A stretch of DNA of 64,000 nucleotides, from positions 8,432,001 through 8,496,000 of the forward strand of contig NZ_CP109104.1 in assembly GCF_035917675.1 (NCBI RefSeq). The letters are read 5' to 3'. Shown piece after piece: positions 34,696 through 44,532 of this stretch. Position 1 is the first letter of the stretch, and each line of letters starts with the position of its first letter. Origin of the DNA: Streptomyces sp. NBC_01775. GTDB lineage: Bacteria; Actinomycetota; Actinomycetes; Streptomycetales; Streptomycetaceae. The notes under the pieces were generated by a model. The model saw only the letters and a program-made list of their open reading frames with translations, ran no database searches and had not been told where the DNA came from. Position numbers and translations under genes: made by a program.

Positions 34696-35084
34696 TCAGC
34701 AGGCGGTGATCTCCTCGACCGAGGCTTGGACCTGCTCACGGAGCCAGGCGTGGCGGGGTCGGGATCGTAGCGCTGGTGCCAGGTGCGATCCAGCTCGGCC
34801 GGGTCCAGCTCACGGACCGGCGAGAGCACTTCGCGCGCTTCCCCGACCAGCCGGTGCACGTCCTCCCGCACCGACGCCGCGTACGGGGTGGGAACCATCG
34901 AGTGGCCGGTGCGCACCAGGATGTCGTCCCCGGTGACGGCGCGAAGCCGGCCCAGGGTGCGGCTGACCGCGGGCGAGGACAGGTGCAGCCGCTCGGCCGC
35001 GCCCATCACGCTGCCCTCCTCGAGCAGGGTGTCCAGCACGGCCAGCAGATTCAAGTCCAATTGCGTGAGAGTAAATCTTAACAA
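34696..35084 (-). pseudogene. Truncated LysR regulator lacking its effector domain
   Basis: From ATG 35084, MLRFTLTQLDLNLLAVLDTL and AAERLHLSSPAVSRTLGRLR give an intact LysR HTH and linker up to VLSPVRELDPAELD (~residue 97). The sequence then jumps to RTWHQRYDPDPA, a C-terminal-end motif, and shifts frame (WLREQVQASVEEITAC). About 190 residues of ligand-binding domain are deleted. A DNA-binding stub could still be made. It was divergent from the hydrolase at 35122. Confidence 0.8.
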
Positions 35085-35121
35085 GATATAGATCCACTTT
35101 GATCAACTCCAGGAGCATCCC

Positions 35122-35898
35122 ATGAGCCAGGAACACAATCTGCTGGCCCACGACCTCAACGGCACGGGACCGCTACTCGTGGCAGTCCACGGCATCACCG
35201 AGAACCGGAGCTTCTGGGCCCCTGTCTGCCTGCAGCAGCACTTCCGCGTGCTGCGCGTCGACCTGCGCGGCCACGGGGACTCGCCTCGGACCTCGCCGTT
35301 CGGGATTGACGAGTCGGTGGAGGACATCCACGATCTGATCGAGTCGCTGGGCGAGGAGCTGACTGGGGACCAGCCCCCGTTCATCGTCGGCCATTCCCTC
35401 GGTGGGGTGATTGCGACTGCCTACGCAGCTCGTTATCCGACCCGCGGTGTGGTCAACGTTGACCAGTCGCTGCGGGTCGGCCCGCTGCCTGCGGAGACAG
35501 CCATCGCTGTGCGGGGAGAGGGCTTCGCGGACTTCGTTCGTACGGTTTTCGCCTCGCTGTACGGTGAGCTGGACCCTGCGCTCGTGGCCGACATCGAGCG
35601 CCGCCGCACCCTCGACCAGGACGTGTTCAGCGGTTTTTGGACCCCGTTGCTTGATTGGGACGCTGACACCCTGGCGTCGTGGTCTCGACGGACCACGAGT
35701 CTCCCGCCTGGTGTCCCGTACCTGTCTTTGCATGGCACGGACCCCGGTGGTGACTACGCCGCCTGGCTCGCCGACCGCATTCCCGCCGCCGTGGCCGAGC
35801 AGGCACCGAAGCGCACGCACTATCCGCACCTGGCACAACCCGAATGGTTCGTCTCCCGCGTCCATAAGTTCTTTACTGACTTCGGCTCGTCAGGGTGA
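35122..35898 (+). CDS. Alpha/beta hydrolase
   Basis: 258 residues. HG at 23-24 (VAVHGITENRSFW) forms the oxyanion hole, nucleophile elbow GHSLGG has Ser92, and RVDLRGHGDS is the usual strand-4 region. His in THYPHLAQPEWF near the C-terminus is the likely catalytic base. It belongs to the large esterase/haloperoxidase-like superfamily and is cytoplasmic; the substrate is unknown. ATG 35122 follows CCAGGAGCATCCC. Its divergent regulator (34696-35084) has lost its effector domain, so control may now be constitutive. Confidence 0.9.
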   Translation: MSQEHNLLAHDLNGTGPLLVAVHGITENRSFWAPVCLQQHFRVLRVDLRGHGDSPRTSPFGIDESVEDIHDLIESLGEELTGDQPPFIVGHSLGGVIATAYAARYPTRGVVNVDQSLRVGPLPAETAIAVRGEGFADFVRTVFASLYGELDPALVADIERRRTLDQDVFSGFWTPLLDWDADTLASWSRRTTSLPPGVPYLSLHGTDPGGDYAAWLADRIPAAVAEQAPKRTHYPHLAQPEWFVSRVHKFFTDFGSSG

Positions 35899-36120
35899 CG
35901 CTGGCTCGTCGAGAGCCAGGCCAGTGCCCACTATGAAGCCGTCGAGAGTTTCGGGCAGGTACGGAAGGCGTTCGAGCCGGTTGCGTACGAGGGCCGAGCA
36001 ATGCTCATGACCTGCGGATCGGCCTCGGGCCGGACGCGAAGGGCGTACCTTCCCGAGTGATCGACTTTTGGTCATCGAGCAGGCCCGCGTAGCAGCGCGG
36101 ATCGGGAAGGCACCGGCCGA

Positions 36121-36200
36121 ATGCTTGCCGCCGCCCTGGAGGCCGAAGTCAATGCCTGCATAGCCGAGTTGGCCGATCAGCGTGACGGGAAACCCGTGTG
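36121..36200 (+). pseudogene. IS256-family transposase N-terminal fragment
   Basis: AAALEAEVNACIAELADQRD followed by GKP is the conserved early segment of IS256-type transposases (AALEAEVAAYIAELADQRDENG). Only about 25 residues survive. Around it, 35899-36747 contains no other gene I can support. Confidence 0.65.
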
Positions 36201-36747
36201 GTGCCGCTTTCAAGCCAGACGGCCGGGTGGAGAGCCAGTCGAAAGTCGATCGAACGCATCCGCGCAGAGTGGTCAGGACGCGGACGCGTCACGCTCACAA
36301 TTTGCTCATCGCGGGCGGCCAACACCACGATCGCGGCCCTTGCTGTCGAGGTTCACACTGAGCCCGTTGCCGCCTGCGAACGGATCAGTCTTCGGATCTC
36401 ACCAGTTGTCCAGCCGCGCAGCACCCGGCTCAGCTGATCCACAGGATTTGACTATTACTCGGTGATGTCGGGCTTGTTCGTCTGACGCCGGGCCGACACC
36501 ACACCCAAGCCGGCTCAGTAGTGTTTCGGATCCCGTTTGATTACTGCGGGCGACGGTGAATACCGGCGGTGTTGGTGAGTCCAGGACCGGTGCCGCCGGG
36601 GCGGACAGTGACGTCCTTGAGCCCGGTGCACTGCCTGGGTACTGAACAGTCCTCGGCTGAGCGATGAGGAACTGGCAGCGTGGTACTTGGAGGCCGGGGT
36701 TGAAGGGCAACTGCCGCCGGTGCGCGGGCTCCTGACAGGATGTCCTC

Positions 36748-37404
36748 ATGAGGACCGACAAGCCTGGAGTCAAAGGGGCTGCCCTGCACCGAACGCGCCG
36801 CTACGTCCTGCGGCCGGACACCACAGCGGACGACGTGGACGACTATGCGCAAGTGAATGGGTGGCCGGTGGTCCACCAGAACGATCGTGACCGGGAGAGC
36901 CAGGTCGACGGCCAGATCATCTGGGCGACAGAAGGACACCCTTTGTGGGACCGGCACTTGGGTGGATACGCACTGCATTACATAGTCGATGCCACCGCTG
37001 GCATCGGATACATTGTCGTCAGCGGAGGGGATCAGGAATATGCCGATTCACTCGCCCTGGCGGCGGCAATGTACCTGAATACTTGGACAGTAGAAGAGCT
37101 CTACCGGGAATACGACGAAGCCGACGCCATGCGCGCAGTCGGGCAATCAGTGCTACGCCTCGGCCTGGCAGCGCCACCGGAGTTCGATGAAGGCGTGTTC
37201 GACCGCATCACGGATGCTATGGCTAGCAAAGATCCAGCGATTCGCTACTCCGCACTATGGGGAGCCAGCTATACGGGGTACTGGCATTTCGTCGAGCCCA
37301 TACGTGAACTCACCGAAGACGAACCGGAAGACTGGATCCGCCAACGAGCTCAGTCGGTTATCGGTGCATTCGAGTCGGCAAGGGAGGAAGGCTCAATTAG
37401 GTGA
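36748..37404 (+). CDS. Hypothetical protein, helical-repeat-like C-terminus
   Basis: 218 residues, no signal peptide or membrane segment. The N-terminal ~115 residues look alpha/beta (VDATAGIGYIVVSGGDQEYA). The C-terminal half has paired helices (FDRITDAMASKDPAIRYSAL, FVEPIRELTEDEPEDWIRQR) reminiscent of HEAT-type repeats, as in many small immunity or scaffold proteins. I cannot name the family. It has lower GC and more varied codon use than neighbours, and sits between IS debris, hinting at transfer. ATG 36748 follows GACAGGATGTCCTC. Confidence 0.7.
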   Translation: MRTDKPGVKGAALHRTRRYVLRPDTTADDVDDYAQVNGWPVVHQNDRDRESQVDGQIIWATEGHPLWDRHLGGYALHYIVDATAGIGYIVVSGGDQEYADSLALAAAMYLNTWTVEELYREYDEADAMRAVGQSVLRLGLAAPPEFDEGVFDRITDAMASKDPAIRYSALWGASYTGYWHFVEPIRELTEDEPEDWIRQRAQSVIGAFESAREEGSIR

Positions 37405-37608
37405 CTAAGGGCTGTCCCGTGAGTGACTTTCCAGGTCTCGCAACCTGATCCGGAAGGCCCAGACACGGGAGTTGTGGACGCCAGCTCCCGTTGATCGGGC
37501 TGGGAGAGGACGCTGTGCCTCGCGGGATTCCCGCTGGCGGCGCGCCTGGACGGTGGGCCTCGGAGTCACGGGGTCCGGATTCCCGCCTCATCGTCCACAC
37601 CAGATGCA

Positions 37609-38223
37609 TCAGGTGATCAGGCCGGCGCTGATCAGCCAGATGTGTTCGCAGGTCGAAGATGCCTTTTGCAACTCCTCGCGGGATTCCTGTGAGGCGTGGT
37701 AGAAGGTCCGCTCGATCATCCAGCACAGGGCGCGTGCCATCGCTGACGCTTGCTCTGGTTCGGTGCCGGCCTGAACGCCGGCCCGTTCCAGGACGGCGGT
37801 GATGGCCGTGATGAACAAGTGAGCCGTGTGGCTCCACAGCTCGCCGATCTCCGGCACGGTCAACGACAGGTCGATCGCCGTGCGCATGACCAGGCCGTGC
37901 TCATCCCACAGCTCGACCGTGCGCTGCATGGCTGCTGCGATGGCCTGGCGCGGCTCGTCGGTCTGCGCGGTGGCCCGGGACCGCTCCCACAGGTGCTCTA
38001 CGGTACGGGCCACGAGTGCCGTGGCCACTTCTTGTTTGGAGCCGAAGTAGAAGTACAGGGCGCCGCGTGTGATGCCGGCGCCCTGGGCGATGTCGCCGAC
38101 GGCCATGGCGTCGTAGCCCTTTTGCGCGAGCAGGGCTTCGCAGGTGTCGAGGATGGCTCGCTCTCGGGCATCGCCCTTGCGTTCGGTGGCGCGCCGGCTC
38201 CGTGCGGGGTGGTGGCCGGGCAT
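37609..38223 (-). CDS. TetR-family regulator
   Basis: 204 residues with HTH VGDIAQGAGITRGALYFYFG at about 42-61. The C-terminal domain resembles EthR-type TetR proteins (MQRTVELWDEHGLVMRTAID, MIERTFYH). Its ATG shares one base with the stop of the upstream SDR gene (TGATG), so the two are cotranscribed from 39072 with translational coupling. It probably represses its own operon through the large palindrome at 39125-39160. Ligand unknown. Confidence 0.9.
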   Translation of the reverse strand: MPGHHPARSRRATERKGDARERAILDTCEALLAQKGYDAMAVGDIAQGAGITRGALYFYFGSKQEVATALVARTVEHLWERSRATAQTDEPRQAIAAAMQRTVELWDEHGLVMRTAIDLSLTVPEIGELWSHTAHLFITAITAVLERAGVQAGTEPEQASAMARALCWMIERTFYHASQESREELQKASSTCEHIWLISAGLIT

Positions 38224-39071
38224 CAGAGCTGAGCTCCCTCGGTAAAGTCAGTCGTACGGGAGAGGGGCTCCCATGCGCGGATGTCCTCGTCCACGGCCGT
38301 GCGTGCGGCGGTGACCAGTCGCAGCGCGTCCGAGCCCAGGACCAGGTGGGCCGGCGGCTGGTCCACCGAGGTGATGTGCACGACGGCGTCCCCGGCCTTG
38401 GCCGGATTGCCCAGCTGGTTCCCGCTGGCCTTCTGCCGCGCCTCTCGGATGGGGGCGAACAGCTCGTCGTAGTCGTCGATGGACTGGGCGGCGCGTGTCA
38501 TGGACCGTCCGGCCCAGTCGGTGCGGAAGGAGCCGGGCTCGATCGCCGTCACGTGGATCCCGAACTGTGCGACCTCCTTGCCCAGTGCTTCCAGGATGCC
38601 TTCCAGGGCGAACTTGCTGCCGCAGTAGGCGGACATGCCAGGTACGGCCATGAGCCCTCCCATGGAGGTGACGGCCATCAGGTGTCCGCGGCGGCGTCGG
38701 CGCATGTGGGGCAGGGCCGCCTGGAGGGTGGCCACTGCCCCGAACACGTTGACCTCGAACTGCCGCCGCACCTCGGTCAGCGGGGTTTCCTCGAAGGTGC
38801 CCTCCAGGCCGTAGCCGGCGTTGGCGACGACGACATCCAAAGGACCGACGCTCTGCTCCACCTCCGCGACCACATTCGAGACGGCGTCGCCGTCGGTCAC
38901 ATCCAGGATGCGGCCGTGAGCGTACCCGGGTTTCAGCCCTTCGAAGGCCCGCAGGTCCTCCTCGGAGCGGACCGTTCCAACGACGGTGTGCCCGGCGGCC
39001 ACGGCGGCCTGGGCGAAGGCACGGCCGAGGCCCGTGCTGACGCCGGTGATGAGCCACTTCTGCTGCTGCAC
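38223..39071 (-). CDS. Short-chain dehydrogenase/reductase
   Basis: 282 residues of the classical SDR type. The cofactor motif TGVSTGLG is at 9-16, NAG at about 84-86, Ser136 in VTSMGG, and the catalytic pair is Tyr149/Lys153 (YCGSK). The C-terminal extension fits the larger oxidoreductases of this group that accept hydrophobic alcohols or ketones. It is first in an operon with the TetR at 37609. The ATG follows GGAAC. The promoter region holds a 36-bp palindrome. Confidence 0.92.
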   Translation of the reverse strand: MQQQKWLITGVSTGLGRAFAQAAVAAGHTVVGTVRSEEDLRAFEGLKPGYAHGRILDVTDGDAVSNVVAEVEQSVGPLDVVVANAGYGLEGTFEETPLTEVRRQFEVNVFGAVATLQAALPHMRRRRRGHLMAVTSMGGLMAVPGMSAYCGSKFALEGILEALGKEVAQFGIHVTAIEPGSFRTDWAGRSMTRAAQSIDDYDELFAPIREARQKASGNQLGNPAKAGDAVVHITSVDQPPAHLVLGSDALRLVTAARTAVDEDIRAWEPLSRTTDFTEGAQL

Positions 39072-39124
39072 TGTTCCTCCGGAAAGGTCTCACGAGGAGC
39101 TGGACCGCCCCCTCACTCGGAAAG

Positions 39125-39160
39125 TCTACATCGCGTCGATTTTAATCAACGTGATGTAGA
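39125..39160. promoter_or_regulatory. 36-bp palindromic TetR operator
   Basis: TCTACATCGCGT-N12-ACGTGATGTAGA with 11 of 12 base pairs matching and a symmetric centre (GATTTTAATC). It lies 54 nt upstream of the SDR start and is AT-rich. The operon's own TetR is the obvious ligand. Confidence 0.82.
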
Positions 39161-39378
39161 TTCTGTCGCCCGACGACACCGTGCTCAGCCGGGGTCAATC
39201 CGGCCCCTCGCCGACCCGCTCGCCCCGGCTGAAACGATCACTGTGTGGGTGGAGTGATCACGGCATCGGTGCCGTCCTGGATAGGACCCTTTACGGGGCT
39301 GAGCCCGCGCGGCTCGGCAAGTTGGTAGCCGCGGTACGACGTGAGCAGGCCGCAGACCGACCGCGCGGCCGGCCCTGA

Positions 39379-39591
39379 AGTCTGTCGCTGGAGGATCGCG
39401 TCCTGCTGGTCACGGCGTAGTGGCGCACAAACTTGACCATGCGCCAGCTGGCGCCGTTGTTCGGGATCTCCAAGTCGGCCGCAGACCGCATCATTGACCA
39501 CCTCGGTCCGCTGCTGGCGCTCCGGCAGCGGAGCCGGTTCCGCAGGGACACCGTTCTCATCGTCGACGGCACCCTGGTGCCCACTGCTTGA
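39379..39591 (+). pseudogene. IS5-type transposase N-terminal fragment
   Basis: SLSLEDRVLLVTA, an in-frame TAG where this family normally has Tyr, then WRTNLTMRQLAPLFGISKSA and ADRIIDHLGPLLALRQRSRF, DTVLIVDGTLVPTA. These are the HTH_Tnp_4 region and the first catalytic Asp. It ends at a premature stop at 39589. The rest of 39161-39792 has no gene. Confidence 0.75.
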
Positions 39592-39792
39592 GTCTGTGCT
39601 TCACAGCCCTGGTGATCTGCTCGCTCACCCGCAACGCGGCAGCGAAGTCCTTGTTCCTCAATCAAGTTCAGTAGGGACTCCGCTGGTCGACGTCGAGATC
39701 AGGGCCGGGTCTGCGGCGCCTGCGGGGCCCGGCTCCGATCATGGCCAGACTCTCGGGCATCGTCGATTCCCGGAGTCCGCGCAGGTGGCATA

Positions 39793-39981
39793 TCAGGCCG
39801 GCCTGGTCGAGCGGACGTACTCGGCAGGAGTCCGGCCGTAGTGCCTCTTGAAGGCCCGGATGAAGTGGCTGTCCGCGAACTGCCAGTGGGCGGCGACTTC
39901 CGAGACGCTGAGCCGGCCGGACGGGGCGGTGAGAGCGACGAGGGCGACGCGCACATGGAACCGAGGACGCCTTCCGTGCAC
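39793..39981 (-). pseudogene. AraC-family regulator C-terminal fragment
   Basis: SVSEVAAHWQFADSHFIRAF followed by KRHYGRTPAEYVRS is the second HTH of an AraC/XylS DNA-binding domain at the normal C-terminal position. The first HTH and the sensor domain are absent, and no start precedes it. Confidence 0.7.
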
Positions 39982-40095
39982 GCGTCAGCCCATACGCATC
40001 CGAACTCGCTCACACGACACCCTCCGCCTCGCCCCGCCGCCCTGCGCCGATCTCACCGGAGCCGACCCGAGTGGCATCTGTCCCGGGGTGGATCA

Positions 40096-41085
<990 letters not shown>

Positions 41086-41305
41086 GACGCACTCCTTTGA
41101 ATAGAAATAGGTGCTTTATAAATGAAAAGTGCTCTATGGGTGATACGCCTCGCGCGGCCTCTCGGCGAACCGGACGATTCTGCCGGGTACCGCCCGCCGG
41201 CGTGACTCCTTCGACCGTGGCGGACTCCACCCGCGGCCTCCTGGTCCGGAGTCGCTGTTCGCTCGTGCGGGGTGGGGCTGCCGGGGCGGTTCGCGGACCG
41301 TTGTG

Positions 41306-41893
41306 TCAGTGCGTTGCGGCGGTCAGTCCGGCGCGGTGGATGCGGGTGTGCTCGGCGACGCGTCGGCCGAGGTGGCGGGCGGTGTTCAGGTCTGCGTCGT
41401 GGACCGCGGGGGTGTCGTTGAAGCTCTGTGCGCCGGCGCCGAGGTAGAAGCCGAGGCGGTTGTCGTCCTGGGGGGTGGATGTGGTGGTGTTCCAGCCCGG
41501 CAGGAGGTTCAGGCTTACCCAGAGCATTCCGTGCTGGGCCGCCAGGAGCGAGAGGTATTGCAGGGTGTGCAGCTTGTCGCCGCTCATGGAGCCGGAGTTG
41601 GTGAATCCCGCCGCGAGCTTGTCGCTCCAGGCGCGGGTCATCCACCGCTTGCTGGTGGCCTCGGCGAAGGCGTGGAACGCCCCCGACGCGGTGCCCATGT
41701 AGGTGGGGGTGCCGAAGATGATGGCGTCCGCGGCGTCCATCAGTTCCCAGTCGGCGTCGCTGAGGGAGGCGACGTCCACGTGGTGGACCCGCGTCCCGGC
41801 GGCGGAGCGTGCGCCGTCCGCGACGGCCGTGGCGATCTGCGCGGTGTGGCCGTAGCCGGAGTGCGACGCGATGACGATCGAGATATCGGACAT
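41306..41893 (-). CDS. Flavodoxin-fold NAD(P)H oxidoreductase (WrbA-like)
   Basis: 195 residues from ATG 41893 (MSDISIVIASHSGYGHTAQI), preceded by CAGGAGAGGAACACCC. The FMN phosphate loop is SHSGYGHTA (10-18), and FGTPTYMGTASGAFHAFAEA is the WrbA/NQO signature before the second flavin loop. It should bind FMN and reduce quinones by two electrons in the cytoplasm. It is divergent from the TetR at 42130, which probably represses it. Together with the aldo/keto reductase this suggests an electrophile or quinone defence unit. Confidence 0.9.
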   Translation of the reverse strand: MSDISIVIASHSGYGHTAQIATAVADGARSAAGTRVHHVDVASLSDADWELMDAADAIIFGTPTYMGTASGAFHAFAEATSKRWMTRAWSDKLAAGFTNSGSMSGDKLHTLQYLSLLAAQHGMLWVSLNLLPGWNTTTSTPQDDNRLGFYLGAGAQSFNDTPAVHDADLNTARHLGRRVAEHTRIHRAGLTAATH

Positions 41894-42100
41894 GGGTGTT
41901 CCTCTCCTGCCGCGATGGCGGCGTGTTCGGTGGTGCCGGCGGGCGACGAGCTGCCCGCTGCGGCGGTCGGCCGCACTGCTCCACGAATGGGGGACCGGCG
42001 GCCCCGGCCGGGGTGTGGCGCATGCCCGGGTGTCGCGGGCAGCGTCGGCCACCCAGTGTGGATCGCCGTTCCGCTTTGAACAGTAGCACCGATAAGGCGG

Positions 42101-42122
42101 CGATACGCAAAATGGGATATCG
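42101..42122. promoter_or_regulatory. Candidate TetR operator
   Basis: CGATA-N12-TATCG in the divergent gap, ending 7 nt before the TetR start at 42130. Arms are short, so this is tentative. Confidence 0.4.
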
Positions 42123-42129
42123 TTGTTCC

Positions 42130-42858
42130 ATGGATGAGGGACGACGCGCCGCGCGGCGCCAAGTGCTACAGGTGGCCGCGAAGCTTTTGGAGGAGGGTGG
42201 CAGCGAGGCGGTCTCCACGCGCGCTGTCGCCGCCGCCGCGGGCATCACGGCCCCCGCGCTCTACCGGATGTTCGACGACAAGGACGGACTCCTGGCCGAG
42301 CTGGCCGCCTACGGGTTCGAGATGTACCTGGCCGAGAAACGGGAGGCGCTGGCGCTGACCCCCGACGACCCGGTGGCCGACCTCTACCGCGGCTGGGACC
42401 TGCACGTCGACTTCGGAGTGCAGCACCCCGCGTTCTACATGCTCATGTACGGCACTGTGCGGCCCGGGCGGCGGCCCCCGGCCGCGGACGAGGCGCACGC
42501 CCTGCTGGTGAGACTGCTGGGCCGGGCGGCCGAGGCCGGGCGCCTTCGGGTTCCGGTGGAGCAGGCGACCCGCGTCATCCACGCGGCGACAACGGGTGCC
42601 ACGCTGGCGCTGATCGGGGAACAGTCCTCGGAGCGGGACCTGACCCTTTCGGCACGGCTGCGGGACACCGTCATCGCCTCGGTCACCACGGACTCGCCCG
42701 CCTCATCCGGGCCGGACCTGGCCTCGCGCGCACTCGCCCTCGATGCCGCACTCGAAACCGCGCTCACCGCCGGGCCCCCGGCTGCGGGCGCCGGGGTACC
42801 TCTGCGAGGCACGGAGACGGCTCTGCTGCGCGAGTGGCTACAGCAGCTGGCAGGCTGA
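42130..42858 (+). CDS. TetR-family regulator
   Basis: 242 residues from ATG 42130 (MDEGRRAARRQVLQVAAKLL). HTH at 25-55: VSTRAVAAAAGITAPALYRM, FDDKDGLLAELA. The longer C-terminal domain includes GVQHPAFYMLMYGTVRPG, a common TetR feature (WHG-like). It is divergent from the WrbA-like flavoprotein and probably its repressor. The ATG has no strong ribosome site, so it may be translated from a leaderless or weakly initiated mRNA. Confidence 0.9.
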   Translation: MDEGRRAARRQVLQVAAKLLEEGGSEAVSTRAVAAAAGITAPALYRMFDDKDGLLAELAAYGFEMYLAEKREALALTPDDPVADLYRGWDLHVDFGVQHPAFYMLMYGTVRPGRRPPAADEAHALLVRLLGRAAEAGRLRVPVEQATRVIHAATTGATLALIGEQSSERDLTLSARLRDTVIASVTTDSPASSGPDLASRALALDAALETALTAGPPAAGAGVPLRGTETALLREWLQQLAG

Positions 42859-42919
42859 ACCGGCCGCCTGCTCCGCGAGCGGTGGGCGCGGTCGGTTACG
42901 CCGGCCGCGCGGAGGGCGT

Positions 42920-43183
42920 TCAGTCGCAGGGGCCGACTGCGAAGTCGACCACCCTCTCCGGATACTCATCTGACCTCGGGAACCTGCCCATCCGCTGATA
43001 CGGCTTCAGTGCCGGCAACAGCGCGAGCTGATGACCGTCGGAGTCCATCCGCTCAGCTGCCCGCGCTGCCTCCTCCCGCGTCGGCGCGAAGAACAAGTGC
43101 AGCTCATACGCGGTGATCAGCCGTGAACCGCGGAGACGCGGTCCGCTCGATCGAAGTCTCAGTCCCGCCCCGGGCCCGGACAA
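42920..43183 (-). CDS. Small hypothetical protein, possibly partial
   Basis: Up to 87 residues ending ...YPERVVDFAVGPCD. The core (YELHLFFAPTREEAARAAER, MDSDGHQLALLPALK) has the beta-alpha-beta pattern of RraB/DUF-type small ferredoxin-like proteins, but the similarity is by eye only. The first 20 residues are Arg/Gly-rich and unlikely to be coding, and no ribosome site marks a start, so the gene may have lost its 5' end. Confidence 0.35.
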   Translation of the reverse strand: MSGPGAGLRLRSSGPRLRGSRLITAYELHLFFAPTREEAARAAERMDSDGHQLALLPALKPYQRMGRFPRSDEYPERVVDFAVGPCD

Positions 43184-43827
43184 CAGTCAGCGTCACCGCC
43201 AACGACCTTCGGCCGAATGGGCGCCGTCGCTCAGTAGAACACGCACGACACCAAGGCCTCGCTCAGCGGAACACACGCGACACCCAGGCTCGGAGGGGTC
43301 CCTCGCCCGATGGGCCGTGCCTGGCATCGCCACCGCCCGGTGCGAAAACGCCCCCCCGGGGGACCCTGCGTTCCCGTGCGCTCGTGAGTGCGGGCACCGT
43401 CTTCGAGGAGGGAGAGTCGTGTCGCTGACGACGTCAACTCGTGTGACCGGGTGGGCCGCGCCCAGCCCTCAAGCACAGTCTGCTGTACGCCAGTTACCGA
43501 CAACGGCGGGATCTTCGGCCCAGGACGACTCGCACCGGACAAACGGCCACTCTCCGACTCGAGCCATCGGGGGCTCTGTTGAACCCGATGCGGGCCGACT
43601 GCGTTCACAACGTATCGGGAGCCAGCGGCGCGGAGCGCTTGGCGGCGTCATCGAGGCCGCTCTTGAGTCTGGTTCTTCTCGGAAGTCAACATTGGAGTGA
43701 TCATTACTGATGTCCAGATCAACCGAGGATTTCGGCTCCCGGAGGGCGTCCACAACCAACTGGATGAGGGGGAGCTCGACGGCACAGGGGAGAAGGCGTT
43801 CACCGCCCCGCTGTACGCACGGGCGCA
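43184..43827. other. Gene-free stretch
   Basis: No reading frame here has supportable motifs. Frames on both strands are composition-driven. The segment 43676-43720 is locally AT-rich. Confidence 0.5.
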
Positions 43828-44457
43828 TCAACGCGGTGCGTATCCCCGGAGGAAGGCCCGTACGCCCGACTCGATGATGGTGCCCTCCGCCTCCTCCGAG
43901 AGCGGCAGCGTCCCGTCGAAGCTCTGCTCGTTGATCTCGGCCACCGTGAGCAGCAGCAAGTGGCGGGCCGCCCGCGCCGGATCGTCCGTCGCGAGCAGCC
44001 CGTCGGCGGCCAGCCGCTCGAACCGCTCGGCCACCGCGTCGGACGCCCGCTGCGGTCCGCTCCGCCGCCAGGCCGTGAGGAACTCCTCCGGGACATGGGC
44101 ACTTTCGACCCGCATCTGCCGGACGACCGCGAAATGGTCGGCGAATTGGCGCAACGGGGCGACCCAGGCCTGTACGAACTCGACGAGGTCCTGCTCCAGG
44201 TCGGCCGCGGTCACCTTGTGCAGCCGACGGTCGATCGCGTCGAGACGCGCCTCGACGACCGACTCCGAGCCCTCGAGCACCACGGCCCGGAAGAGCTGGA
44301 CCTTGCCACCGGGGAAGTGGTTGTAGATCGTGCGGGTGGAGACCACGGCCTCCTTGGCGATCGAGTCGATGCTCGTGCGCGTATAGCCGTCCCGCCCGAA
44401 GACCTTGCGCGCGCCCTGTATGAGGGCCGCCCGCTTCTCCGCCATGCGCTGCCTCAT
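43828..44457 (-). CDS. TetR-family regulator
   Basis: 209 residues. HTH: RTSIDSIAKEAVVSTRTIYN, HFPGGKVQLFRAVVLEG. The C-terminal domain (AAFRR-type helix VRQMRVESAHVPEEFLTAW) is of the TetR_C_33 kind often linked to detoxification genes. ATG 44457 is used. It is divergent from the dienelactone hydrolase at 44875; between them a perfect 20-bp palindrome lies 55 bp upstream of this gene, so autoregulation and control of the hydrolase are likely. Confidence 0.9.
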   Translation of the reverse strand: MRQRMAEKRAALIQGARKVFGRDGYTRTSIDSIAKEAVVSTRTIYNHFPGGKVQLFRAVVLEGSESVVEARLDAIDRRLHKVTAADLEQDLVEFVQAWVAPLRQFADHFAVVRQMRVESAHVPEEFLTAWRRSGPQRASDAVAERFERLAADGLLATDDPARAARHLLLLTVAEINEQSFDGTLPLSEEAEGTIIESGVRAFLRGYAPR

Positions 44458-44512
44458 GGGTGACTTCCCTCTTTGCCGCCGCTGCCCTGGTCAAGGTACC
44501 CGCCCGAGGGGA

Positions 44513-44532
44513 AGTGCAATGATCATTGCACT
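44513..44532. promoter_or_regulatory. Perfect 20-bp palindromic operator
   Basis: AGTGCAATGATCATTGCACT, exactly self-complementary, in the divergent gap between TetR (43828) and dienelactone hydrolase (44875). It is the best TetR operator candidate in the window. The rest of 44533-44870 contains no gene. Confidence 0.87.
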
